A stretch of 6,239 nt of DNA from Bacteroidaceae bacterium. Lineage in GTDB: Bacteria > Bacteroidota > Bacteroidia > Bacteroidales > Bacteroidaceae. The notes beneath the pieces are model-generated. The model was not told the origin of the DNA. It saw nothing but the letters and a program-made list of their open reading frames with translations, and did no database searches. The position numbers and the translations under genes are program-made. Shown in pieces: positions 1-5,981 of the stretch (its first letter is position 1; every line of letters begins with the position of its first letter). Location: the NCBI GenBank assembly GCA_017472905.1, contig JAFUNW010000296.1, positions 1 to 6,239 on the forward strand. The letters run 5' to 3'.

Positions 1-1
1 A

Positions 2-211
2 AGTGGTAATGAGAAAAAGACAGGTGCTCAGGTTCTTGTTCAGGCTGCAGATTTGCGCGATGCGGTCAAGAAGCTTGATGAAGGAATGAAAGGAACAATG
101 GCAGACTATGCAATAGCATCTGTTACAGAAACAGCCATTATGGATGTATATCCCTATGCTGTAGAGCCGGACGTGAAGCCTGAATTTCCGGAAGCCGGAC
201 AGACTGAGTGA
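2..211 (+). CDS. DUF4494 family protein, C-terminal part
   Basis: The window opens inside this gene. The last 69 codons are open and end in TGA at 209-211. The visible protein has an AQVLVQAADLRDAVKKL stretch, then GMKGTMADYAIASVTETAIMDVYPY, and ends in an acidic, proline-rich tail. From memory this matches the C-terminal part of DUF4494, a small Bacteroidetes family of unknown function in which the 'EGMKGTMADYxI' and 'ET.IMDV' segments are conserved. No membrane segment or catalytic motif is visible here. yggS starts 41 bp downstream on the same strand, and no TAnnTTTG promoter or terminator hairpin lies between them, so co-transcription is likely. The family call rests on recalled motifs, and the start is outside the window. 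Confidence 0.72.
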   Translation, partial: SGNEKKTGAQVLVQAADLRDAVKKLDEGMKGTMADYAIASVTETAIMDVYPYAVEPDVKPEFPEAGQTE

Positions 212-252
212 TTGCAATTGATTAAAAGAAGTATGACTAAAATACAAAAAGC

Positions 253-927
253 GTGAATTCTACCATTCATCAGAACTTACAACGTGTTCTATCTTCTTTA
301 CCAAACGGAGTTCGTTTGGTGGCTGTATCTAAATTCCATCCGATAGAATCGCTTCGCGAGGCTTATGAGAGCGGACAACGCATATTCGGAGAGAGTAAAG
401 TTCAGGAAATGACTCAAAAATATGAAGCTTTGCCTAAAGATATCGAATGGCACTTTATCGGGCATTTGCAAACGAATAAGGTGAAATACATTGTTCCATA
501 CGTAACGTTGATACATGGAGTGGATTCGTTTAAACTGTTATCTGAAATTAATAGACAAGGCGAAAAGAACGATCGTGTAATCTCCTGTCTGTTGCAAATG
601 CATGTAGCTCGCGAGGAGACGAAGTTTGGATTCTCGTTAAACGAATGTCGCCAAATGTTAGCTGAAGAGGAGTGGAAAAAGTTTACCCACGTAAAAATTT
701 GCGGAATCATGGGTATGGCTTCTAATACGGACTATGAAAATTTGGTGAGAGATGAATTTAAAACTCTTCACGACTTCTTTTGTGAAATACAGCAAAAGCA
801 TTTTTCAACTGACGAAGATTTCAAGGAATTATCGATGGGTATGAGTCACGATTATCCTTGGGCTGTTGAAGAGGGGGCGACCCTAGTTCGAGTAGGAAGT
901 ATGATTTTTGGGGTTAGAAATTACTAA
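253..927 (+). CDS. yggS: YggS/PLPBP family pyridoxal phosphate homeostasis protein
   Basis: This 224-residue protein is a full-length member of the YggS/PROSC (PLPBP) family: cytosolic single-domain TIM-barrel proteins that bind PLP and buffer vitamin B6 and amino-acid pools, with no known catalytic activity. The PLP lysine is K27 in VAVSKFHP. Other family motifs are FGESKVQEM (45-53), HFIGHLQTNK (67-76), ETKFGF (122-127), GIMGMAS (151-157) and the phosphate-binding LSMGMSHD (193-200) with RVGSMIFG (213-220). The start is GTG at 253, because an in-frame TAA at 238-240 leaves no upstream ATG, and the next in-frame ATG is far too late and would remove K27. The N-terminus from GTG has the expected family length. 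The gene probably shares a transcript with the DUF4494 gene and ends at the hairpin at 947-995. Family assignment is near certain. Confidence 0.96.
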   Translation: MNSTIHQNLQRVLSSLPNGVRLVAVSKFHPIESLREAYESGQRIFGESKVQEMTQKYEALPKDIEWHFIGHLQTNKVKYIVPYVTLIHGVDSFKLLSEINRQGEKNDRVISCLLQMHVAREETKFGFSLNECRQMLAEEEWKKFTHVKICGIMGMASNTDYENLVRDEFKTLHDFFCEIQQKHFSTDEDFKELSMGMSHDYPWAVEEGATLVRVGSMIFGVRNY

Positions 928-946
928 AAAAACGTTTTTAGGGCCG

Positions 947-995
947 AAAGAAGACAAATTTCGTATTAAAAATGCGAATTTGTCTTCTTTTTATT
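947..995 (+). terminator. Rho-independent terminator after yggS
   Basis: Arms 947-960 (AAAGAAGACAAATT) and 977-990 (AATTTGTCTTCTTT) are a perfect 14-bp inverted repeat around a 16-nt loop. The loop could pair further (CG with CG) through a bulge. The right arm runs into a T-rich stretch. The hairpin starts 20 bp after the yggS stop codon and directly abuts the -33 box of the next promoter, so it insulates the synthetase gene from yggS transcription. Confidence 0.85.
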
Positions 996-1024
996 TGGCA
1001 TCCTACCTAAATAACCTATCTTTG
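994..1024 (+). promoter_or_regulatory. Bacteroides-type promoter of the acyl-CoA synthetase gene
   Basis: TTTG at 994-997, a 19-bp spacer and TATCTTTG at 1017-1024 match the Bacteroidetes primary sigma consensus (TTTG, 19-21 bp, TAnnTTTG) exactly. Transcription would start about 5-10 bp downstream, giving a short leader of roughly 25 nt before the ATG at 1058. This placement also argues against the longer in-frame start at 908. Confidence 0.88.
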
Positions 1025-1057
1025 CACAAACAAAGCAAAAATGTGCAACAAGAAAAT

Positions 1058-2713
1058 ATGGAAACAAGTTTTATAGCTTATATTGAGAAGAGTCTGAAAC
1101 AGCATTGGGATTTGGATGCTTTAACAGATTACAACGGCACAACCTTGCAATACAAGGATGTAGCGCGTAAGATTGAGAAAATGCATATTCTTATGGAAGA
1201 AGGTGGCGTTCAGAAAGGAGACAAAATTGCCATTTGTGGCCGAAATTCTTCACATTGGGGAGTTGCTTTCTTGGCAACGGTTACTTATGGTGCAGTTGCC
1301 GTTCCCATCTTACACGAATTCAAGCCGGAGACAGTACACAACATTGTCAATCATTCAGATGCCAAGTTTATGTTTGTCGGCGATGCCGTATGGCCTACTC
1401 TTGATCCCGAAGCAATGCCTGCTTTACAGGGTATTATCTTGGTTAACGATTTCTCGCTCTTGGTCTCTCGCTCTGAGAAACTGACTTACGCGCGCGAACA
1501 TTTAAATGAAATGTTTGGCCATAAATATCCGAAGAACTTCCGTATAGAACATATTCACTATGAACCGGAAACATCGCCCGACCAATTGGCTTTGATAAAC
1601 TACACTTCGGGTAGTACAGGAAACTCTAAAGGTGTTATGGTGCCTTTCCGTGCGATGCGCTCTAACTTATTATTTGCATATGAGGTTCTGAATTTAAAAC
1701 AAGGAAGCCATATCGTCTCTATGCTTCCGATGGCACACATGTACGGCTTGGCATTTGAATTTATCTACGAGTTTTGTACCGGTTGCCATATCTTCTTCTT
1801 GACTCGTGTGCCGAGTCCGAAGATTATATTCCAGGCTTTTGCCGATGTGAAGCCGCACGTAGTGATTGCCGTACCATTGATTATTGAAAAAATCATCAAG
1901 AAAGCAGTTTTGCCCAAGTTGCAGACGCCGACCATGAAGATTTTGCTGAAAGTTCCCATTATAAACGACAAGATCAAAGCTTCGGTACGTGAAAAGGTAA
2001 TCAATGCTTTCGGAGGACGTTTCTATGAAATTATTATTGGAGGAGCAGCATTTAATCGCGACATTGAAAACTTCTTGCGGATGATTGATTTCCCTTATAC
2101 TGTCGGTTATGGAATGACAGAATGTGCTCCTATTATCAGTTATGAAGATTGGAAACGCTTTAAGACAGGTTCTTGCGGAAAAGCAGCTCCGCGAATGGAA
2201 GTAAAAATATTGAGTCCGGATCCGCAAAATATTGTAGGAGAAATAGTTTGTCGAGGCGAAAACGTAATGTTGGGATACTACAAAAATGAAGAAGCTACGC
2301 GCGAAGCCATCGATGCAGACGGATGGTTGCATACCGGAGACTTGGGTGTGATAGATGCTGAGGGCAACGTGACTATTAAGGGACGTAGTAAAAACATGTT
2401 GCTCAGCGCTTCGGGACAAAACATCTATCCGGAAGAGATAGAAGATAAGCTCAACAATTTGACCTACGTATCGGAATCGGTTGTTATTCAGAAGGATGAA
2501 AAGCTGGTTGCGCTCATCCACCCCGATTATGACGAGGCTGCCGAGGTTTCGGAAGAGCATTTGAACGAAATCATGCAGGCAAACATTCAAGAGTTGAACA
2601 CCATGATGCCGCCTTATTCACAAGTAAGCCGATTTGTGATTATGAAAGAGGAGTTCGAGAAGACTCCCAAGAAGAGCATCAAGCGCTTCCTCTATTTGAA
2701 TGCGGCTGATTAA
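1058..2713 (+). CDS. AMP-binding long-chain acyl-CoA synthetase (fatty acid--CoA ligase)
   Basis: This 551-residue member of the ANL adenylate-forming superfamily would activate fatty acids through an acyl-AMP intermediate and transfer them to CoA, in the cytosol or at the inner membrane face. Visible core motifs are the P-loop TSGSTGNSKG (183-192), GYGMTECAP (350-358), GEIVCRGENVMLGYY (394-408), GWLHTGDLG (422-430), GRSKNMLLSASGQNIYPEEIE split across 442-462, and the C-terminal TPKKSIKR (536-543), where K542 lies near the usual catalytic lysine. The ATG at 1058 is chosen although the frame is open upstream to 908: the longer start would overlap yggS and lie upstream of the promoter at 994-1024, and METSFIAYIEKSLKQHWD is the family-like N-terminus. 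It has its own promoter and a terminator at 2747-2800. Substrate chain length cannot be read from the sequence, and acyl-ACP or another carboxylic acid as acceptor or substrate remains possible. Confidence 0.92.
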   Translation: METSFIAYIEKSLKQHWDLDALTDYNGTTLQYKDVARKIEKMHILMEEGGVQKGDKIAICGRNSSHWGVAFLATVTYGAVAVPILHEFKPETVHNIVNHSDAKFMFVGDAVWPTLDPEAMPALQGIILVNDFSLLVSRSEKLTYAREHLNEMFGHKYPKNFRIEHIHYEPETSPDQLALINYTSGSTGNSKGVMVPFRAMRSNLLFAYEVLNLKQGSHIVSMLPMAHMYGLAFEFIYEFCTGCHIFFLTRVPSPKIIFQAFADVKPHVVIAVPLIIEKIIKKAVLPKLQTPTMKILLKVPIINDKIKASVREKVINAFGGRFYEIIIGGAAFNRDIENFLRMIDFPYTVGYGMTECAPIISYEDWKRFKTGSCGKAAPRMEVKILSPDPQNIVGEIVCRGENVMLGYYKNEEATREAIDADGWLHTGDLGVIDAEGNVTIKGRSKNMLLSASGQNIYPEEIEDKLNNLTYVSESVVIQKDEKLVALIHPDYDEAAEVSEEHLNEIMQANIQELNTMMPPYSQVSRFVIMKEEFEKTPKKSIKRFLYLNAAD

Positions 2714-2746
2714 GTCTTTTCATAGGGAAAGAAGATAGAAAAAGAT

Positions 2747-2800
2747 AGTCCGTTCATCCGGATTCTGAAATCTCAGAGAAAAGGATGAACGGACTTTTTT
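2747..2800. terminator. Bidirectional terminator between convergent genes
   Basis: AGTCCGTTCATCC (2747-2759) and GGATGAACGGACT (2783-2795) form a perfect 13-bp stem with a 23-nt loop. A T-run (2795-2800) follows on the plus strand, and the minus strand reads ATCTTTTTC after the stem. It lies between the synthetase stop (2713) and the Crp/Fnr stop (2830), so it can end both transcripts. Confidence 0.9.
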
Positions 2801-2829
2801 ATGTTTTTGTTACTTTACTACAAGCTTTT

Positions 2830-3408
2830 TCAAAGGATGGAGGCTCTAACCCGGCTTAGAGTTTCCGGAGTCATTTGCAGATACGAAGCAATGTAGACCA
2901 ACGGAGCGCGTTTGATAATTTCCGGATGAAGTTCCATGAATTTTTTGTAGCGATCTTGAGCTGTTTCGAAACGCATGTTGTCTGCTTTCATTTGCGATAC
3001 GAGCAACGACTCTTCGAATATTTTACGATAAAATAGTCCGATTTCCTTTGATTCTTCAGCCAATCGATTGATATCCTCCCATGCGATTTTCCAAATGATG
3101 GTTGGTTCAAGAGTTTCAGCCATCAGTCGTGTGGGTTCTTGTTTCAAATAGCTTTCCAGACAGATAACCACGTTTCCTTCGTACGAAATATGCTCTGTGA
3201 GGTCGCGTTTGTTCTTGAAATAAAACTGGCGCACCATACCTTTTTCTATATAATAGAGGTAATGAGCTATTTCGCCTTCTTTCACAAAAACTTCTCCCTT
3301 AGCTAATTTTTGTGACTCCATGATTCCAACCAGTTTGCCTATTCCTTCTTGTGTTAAGGGATAGTAGTTATTTGAAAAGCTACTGGCTATTTCAATGGTT
3401 TGATTCAT
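2830..3408 (-). CDS. Crp/Fnr family transcriptional regulator
   Basis: This 192-residue protein has the two-part Crp/Fnr layout. An N-terminal cyclic-nucleotide-binding-like beta-roll (about 20-115) includes KGEVFVKEGEIAHYLYYIEKG (split across 37-57). It is followed by a long helix and a C-terminal helix-turn-helix, VYIASYLQMTPETLSRVRASIL (171-192, recognition helix near PETLSRVRA). The length of about 190 residues, ending right after the recognition helix, is typical of Bacteroidetes members. The only cysteine is C83, so an FNR-type [4Fe-4S] sensor is excluded. The canonical CRP arginine-serine cAMP contact is not evident (TRLMAETLEP is in its place), so the ligand is unknown. The start ATG (3406-3408) is the first in frame and gives a family-like N-terminus. 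lepA is 137 bp upstream on the same strand. The targets cannot be inferred. Confidence 0.9.
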   Translation of the reverse strand: MNQTIEIASSFSNNYYPLTQEGIGKLVGIMESQKLAKGEVFVKEGEIAHYLYYIEKGMVRQFYFKNKRDLTEHISYEGNVVICLESYLKQEPTRLMAETLEPTIIWKIAWEDINRLAEESKEIGLFYRKIFEESLLVSQMKADNMRFETAQDRYKKFMELHPEIIKRAPLVYIASYLQMTPETLSRVRASIL

Positions 3409-3415
3409 ATTGTAC

Positions 3416-3446
3416 TAAATTTATGTCGGATGCATTGTTTGCTAAA
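3416..3446 (-). promoter_or_regulatory. Weak candidate promoter of the Crp/Fnr gene
   Basis: On the minus strand TTTA (3443-3446), a 19-bp spacer and TAAATTTA (3416-3423) have the spacing of a Bacteroides promoter, but the final G of both boxes is A. Transcription would start only a few bases from the ATG at 3408. This is a tentative call, and readthrough from lepA is the alternative. Confidence 0.3.
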
Positions 3447-3454
3447 TTGGGAAA

Positions 3455-3539
3455 TCTCGGCCCCTCTCTCCTATCTCAACTTTGAGTGAGAAAGTTCAAA
3501 GAGAGGATGTCTGTCTGTCGGAGAAATATGGGGCCGAGA
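3455..3539. repeat. 85-bp inverted-repeat element between lepA and the Crp/Fnr gene
   Basis: TCTCGGCCCC (3455-3464) and GGGGCCGAGA (3530-3539) are perfect 10-bp arms separated by 65 bp. Two further pairings lie inside: CCTCTCT (3463-3469) with AGAGAGG (3500-3506), and CTTTGA (3480-3485) with TCAAAG (3496-3501). It begins 6 bp past the lepA stop in the lepA direction. It may act as a structured 3' end for lepA, but no real T-run follows (GATTTCCC), so it is not a canonical terminator. A small mobile repeat is an alternative, although no flanking target duplication is visible. Confidence 0.55.
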
Positions 3540-3545
3540 ATGGTT

Positions 3546-5327
3546 TTAATCCAATTTCAATACGGCAAGGAACGCTTTTTGCGGCACTTCCACGTTGCCG
3601 ATTTGTTTCATGCGTTTCTTTCCCCGTTTTTGCTTTTCCAGCAATTTTCTTTTGCGGCTTACGTCTCCTCCATAACACTTGGCCGTCACGTCTTTTCTTA
3701 CGGCTTTGATGGTTTCGCGAGCTATGATTTTTGCTCCTATGGCTGCTTGTATGGCGATTTCGAATTGCTGACGTGGAATCAGTTCTTTCAATTTCTCACA
3801 CATGCGGCGGCCTAATTCATAAGCATTGTCAATGTGCGTCAGCGTAGAGAGTGCATCAACCGGTTCTCCGTTGAGCAAGATGTCCAATTTGATGAGTTTC
3901 GAAGGACGAAATCCATCGGAATGATAATCAAACGAAGCATATCCTTTCGAGATGCTCTTCAGTTTGTCGTAGAAGTCTATTACAATTTCTCCAAGTGGCA
4001 TCCGATAGTGCAGCTCCACCCGGTTGCCATGAATGTATTCTTGTTTCAACAACTCTCCCCGCTTTCCGAGACAAAGGGTCATTATGGGGCCGATATAGTC
4101 GGTCGTTGTAATGACTGAAGCCTTGATGTAGGGCTCTTCGATGTGGTCTATCAGGGTTATGTCGGGCATTCCGCTGGGATTGTGTACCTCTTTGCATCCT
4201 CCTTGCTTGTCGTATATCATATAGGATACGTTCGGTACGGTCGTGATGACGCTCATGTCGAATTCGCGGTCGAGACGCTCTTGGATAATTTCCATGTGCA
4301 GTAAACCAAGAAAGCCACAGCGGAATCCGAATCCTAAAGCTACGGACGATTCCGGTTGGAAAGTCAGAGATGCATCATTCAATTGTAATTTTTCAAGCGA
4401 ACTACGCAAATTTTCGTAGTCTTCGGCTTCAATGGGATATACTCCGGCAAAAACCATAGGTTTCACTTCTTCAAATCCGGAGATAGCTTTTTCACAAGGA
4501 CGCTGAATGTGGGTAATGGTATCGCCCACCTTTACTTCTTTCGAGGTCTTGATTCCGGAAATGATGTATCCTACATCTCCGGTACGCAACTCTTTGCGAG
4601 GCATGAGGTCCATTTTCAACACGCCGATTTCGTCTGCATCGTACTCTTTGCCTGTATTGAAGAATTTCACTTTGTCGCCTGTTCGTAAAACACCGTTGGT
4701 TATCTTGAAATAGGCTATGATGCCGCGAAACGAGTTGAATACAGAGTCGAATATCAGGGCCTGCAAGGGAGCTTCTTCATCGCCTACGGGATGTGGGATG
4801 CGCTCCACTACGGCATCCAGTATCTCTTCAACACCCATACCCGTCTTTCCGGAAGCACGGATTATCTCTTCGCGTTTACATCCGAGCAGGTCTATGATTT
4901 CGTCTTCCACCTCATCAGGCATGGCACTGGCCATGTCGCATTTGTTGATGACGGGGATGATTTCCAAGTCGTGCTCGATAGCCATGTACAGGTTTGAAAT
5001 GGTTTGCGCCTGTACGCCTTGCGAAGCGTCCACTATCAGTAACGCTCCTTCGCAGGCTGCTATGGAGCGAGATACTTCGTACGAGAAATCGACATGCCCC
5101 GGCGTGTCTATCAGGTTTAAGATATATTTTTCTCCTTTGTAGGTATGCTCCATTTGTATGGCGTGGCTCTTGATGGTAATGCCACGTTCTTGCTCCAAAT
5201 CCATGTTGTCGAGCATTTGGCCTTGAGTCACTTGAATGGTTTTGGTAAATTCCAGCAAACGGTCTGCCAAGGTGGATTTACCATGATCGATATGTGCGAT
5301 GATGCAAAAATTTCTGATTCTTTCCAT
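3546..5327 (-). CDS. lepA: Elongation factor 4 (LepA), ribosomal translocase-like GTPase
   Basis: This 593-residue protein is full length for LepA/EF4, the conserved translational GTPase that binds the ribosome and affects initiation, back-translocation or recovery from stalled states. The GTPase motifs are all intact: G1 AHIDHGKST (11-19), G2 RGITIKS (48-54), G3 DTPGH (74-78, catalytic His78), G4 NKCD (128-131) and G5 ASGKTG (158-163). After the EF-G-like domains, the LepA-specific C-terminal domain is recognisable from AKCYGGDVSRKRKLLEKQKR through KAFLAVLKLD at the end. The start ATG (5325-5327) gives the standard MERIRNFCIIAHIDHGKS N-terminus. It is transcribed from the consensus promoter at 5349-5379 with a leader of about 15-20 nt. 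The regulator gene lies 137 bp downstream. There is no truncation or lost catalytic residue. Confidence 0.98.
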   Translation of the reverse strand: MERIRNFCIIAHIDHGKSTLADRLLEFTKTIQVTQGQMLDNMDLEQERGITIKSHAIQMEHTYKGEKYILNLIDTPGHVDFSYEVSRSIAACEGALLIVDASQGVQAQTISNLYMAIEHDLEIIPVINKCDMASAMPDEVEDEIIDLLGCKREEIIRASGKTGMGVEEILDAVVERIPHPVGDEEAPLQALIFDSVFNSFRGIIAYFKITNGVLRTGDKVKFFNTGKEYDADEIGVLKMDLMPRKELRTGDVGYIISGIKTSKEVKVGDTITHIQRPCEKAISGFEEVKPMVFAGVYPIEAEDYENLRSSLEKLQLNDASLTFQPESSVALGFGFRCGFLGLLHMEIIQERLDREFDMSVITTVPNVSYMIYDKQGGCKEVHNPSGMPDITLIDHIEEPYIKASVITTTDYIGPIMTLCLGKRGELLKQEYIHGNRVELHYRMPLGEIVIDFYDKLKSISKGYASFDYHSDGFRPSKLIKLDILLNGEPVDALSTLTHIDNAYELGRRMCEKLKELIPRQQFEIAIQAAIGAKIIARETIKAVRKDVTAKCYGGDVSRKRKLLEKQKRGKKRMKQIGNVEVPQKAFLAVLKLD

Positions 5328-5348
5328 CTTACAAATTCATTTTAGGTG

Positions 5349-5379
5349 CAAAGATAGTGCAAACCGAGCGGAGGACAAA
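5349..5379 (-). promoter_or_regulatory. Bacteroides-type promoter of lepA
   Basis: On the minus strand TTTG (5376-5379), a 19-bp spacer and TATCTTTG (5349-5356) match the Bacteroidetes primary sigma consensus exactly. The spacing is the same as at the synthetase promoter. The -7 box ends 21 bp before the lepA ATG, so the leader is very short. A 20-bp near-palindrome (5377-5396) covers the -33 box and the bases upstream of it. Confidence 0.88.
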
Positions 5380-5396
5380 ATAAACTTGTTTATTTT
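5377..5396. repeat. AT-rich palindrome at the lepA -33 box
   Basis: AAAATAAAC (5377-5385) and GTTTATTTT (5388-5396) are perfect 9-bp inverted arms around a 2-bp centre. The left arm shares three bases with the lepA -33 box. It could be an operator or an upstream AT-rich element, or chance in AT-rich DNA. No regulator is implied by the sequence alone. Confidence 0.5.
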
Positions 5397-5468
5397 TCGC
5401 CCCGAGGTGCTGCCTATCCTCGATTCAGAAAGAATCAAAGTGTGCAAACCTTCGTCTGTCGGTCACAA

Positions 5469-5605
5469 AAATAAAAGTGCGGCTTGCTCTCGAAAATCTG
5501 CTGCACGGCGGAGCAATTTTTGCCGTGCAGCAGATGAACTTTTGCTGCACGGCGGACGGAACTCTGCTGCACGGCAGATTTTAAAGAGCAACTCGGATTT
5601 TATTT
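5469..5605. repeat. Imperfect palindromic intergenic element with four GC-rich cores (REP/MITE-like)
   Basis: The ends are inverted repeats. TTGCTCTcgAAAATCTGC (5484-5501) pairs with 5574-5591 at 16 of 18 positions. Farther out, AAATAAAA (5469-5476) faces TTTTATTT (5598-5605). Inside, the 11-bp core TGCTGCACGGC occurs at 5499-5509, 5543-5553 and 5565-5575, and inverted (GCCGTGCAGCA) at 5522-5532. Start-to-start spacings are 23, 21 and 22 bp. Copies 1 and 2 make a perfect 14-bp hairpin (5496-5509 with 5522-5535). The cores are much more GC-rich than the AT-rich surroundings. It contains no convincing gene; the open frames across it are by-products of the repeats. It lies between the DUF2582 terminator and the lepA promoter, where a non-autonomous repeat would do little harm. 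No clear target-site duplication is seen. Confidence 0.72.
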
Positions 5606-5621
5606 CTTGAAGAAGGGGTAC

Positions 5622-5657
5622 AAAAAAAATGCAACGCGAGATTTTCGGCATTGCATT
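5622..5657 (-). terminator. Rho-independent terminator after the DUF2582 gene
   Basis: Read on the minus strand, AATGCAA (5657-5651) and TTGCATT (5634-5628) form a 7-bp stem that continues by two pairs after a mismatch. It is followed by a run of eight T (A-run 5622-5629 on the plus strand). It lies about 35 bp past the stop codon at 5693-5695. Confidence 0.8.
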
Positions 5658-5692
5658 CATTTTCAATAAAATAAGTTCGTTTTCTGTTATTC

Positions 5693-5893
5693 TTACTTCA
5701 GTTTAACGAACAATTCTCCTTCAACTTCTGAAACAGAGAGTTTGTCTTCTCTCAATAACCAACCTAAACCGAGGAAGAAATCTTTGTCTACGATTTTAAT
5801 CGCTTTCTTCAATTGTTTTTGAGTCATACCCTCGGTACCTTCAAGTGCAGTCCAAATTTTACCTGCAAGCTCTCCTGCTTTTTCTTGTAACAT
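5693..5893 (-). CDS. Small winged helix-turn-helix protein (DUF2582 family)
   Basis: This 66-residue cytosolic protein reads as a single winged-helix domain. Helix 1 is at about 3-18 (QEKAGELAGKIWTALEG), a helix-turn-helix at about 23-47 (MTQKQLKKAIKIVDKDFFLGLGWLL) and a short wing at about 50-65 ending in GELFVKLK. The sequence resembles the DUF2582 winged-helix family found in Bacteroidetes and some archaea, whose role is not established. DNA binding is inferred from the fold only. There is no effector domain, cysteine cluster or membrane segment. It has its own -7 promoter element (5966-5973), a leader of about 70 nt and a terminator (5622-5657), so it is probably monocistronic. The palindrome at 5982-5995 in its promoter may be a binding site for itself or another factor. 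Coding status is well supported; function is not. Confidence 0.85.
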   Translation of the reverse strand: MLQEKAGELAGKIWTALEGTEGMTQKQLKKAIKIVDKDFFLGLGWLLREDKLSVSEVEGELFVKLK

Positions 5894-5965
5894 AATTATA
5901 GATTAAAATATTAAAACTTCATCCACTTTGCTCTATTTGACAACTATGTGGGTTAATTTTCGCTG

Positions 5966-5973
5966 CAAAGATA
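5966..5973 (-). promoter_or_regulatory. -7 promoter element of the DUF2582 gene
   Basis: The minus strand reads TATCTTTG, followed by CA, identical to the -7 boxes of the synthetase and lepA promoters. No TTTG is present 19-21 bp upstream (the bases at N19 are CATG). That position is occupied by a 14-bp palindrome instead, which suggests dependence on another factor or a weak promoter. Confidence 0.7.
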
Positions 5974-5981
5974 CAGATTAT

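Larger units (their letters stand above)
5328..5692. other. 365-bp gene-free intergenic region
   Basis: No reading frame here has coding character on either strand. From left to right it holds the lepA leader and promoter (to 5379), an AT-rich palindrome (5377-5396) and small hairpins (CGAGG 5403-5407 with CCTCG 5418-5422; GATTC 5422-5426 with GAATC 5432-5436). It then holds the palindromic repeat element (5469-5605) and the DUF2582 terminator (5622-5657). The stretch 5400-5468 has no recognised signal beyond the small hairpins. Confidence 0.7.

Noticed and set aside
908..1057. In-frame N-terminal extension of the acyl-CoA synthetase starting at ATG 908
   Set aside because: It overlaps the end of yggS, crosses the terminator hairpin and lies upstream of a consensus promoter at 994-1024. 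The family-like N-terminus begins at 1058.
1694..2590. 298-codon open frame on the minus strand opposite the synthetase
   Set aside because: It lies entirely antisense to a well-supported gene, the product resembles no known family, and no promoter precedes it.
3482..3815. Overlapping plus-strand frames at the end of lepA
   Set aside because: They lie mostly antisense to the conserved lepA C-terminus, and the shared start region falls in the inverted-repeat element.
4717..5142. 141-codon open frame on the plus strand opposite lepA
   Set aside because: Antisense shadow of a highly conserved gene, with low-complexity serine-rich translation.
5402..5436. Small hairpins CGAGG/CCTCG and GATTC/GAATC as a possible small RNA or terminator
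   Set aside because: Five-bp stems without a T-run or a nearby promoter are expected by chance.
5496..5580. Possible CRISPR array from regularly spaced short repeats
   Set aside because: The repeats are only 11-14 bp, one copy is inverted, the spacers are 10-12 bp, and there is no leader or cas gene nearby.
5463..5666. 67-codon minus-strand and 103-codon plus-strand (5299-5610) frames through the repeat element
   Set aside because: Their apparent peptide repeats (for example SSSAARQKLLRRAA) come from the DNA repeats. The minus-strand frame also runs into the DUF2582 terminator.
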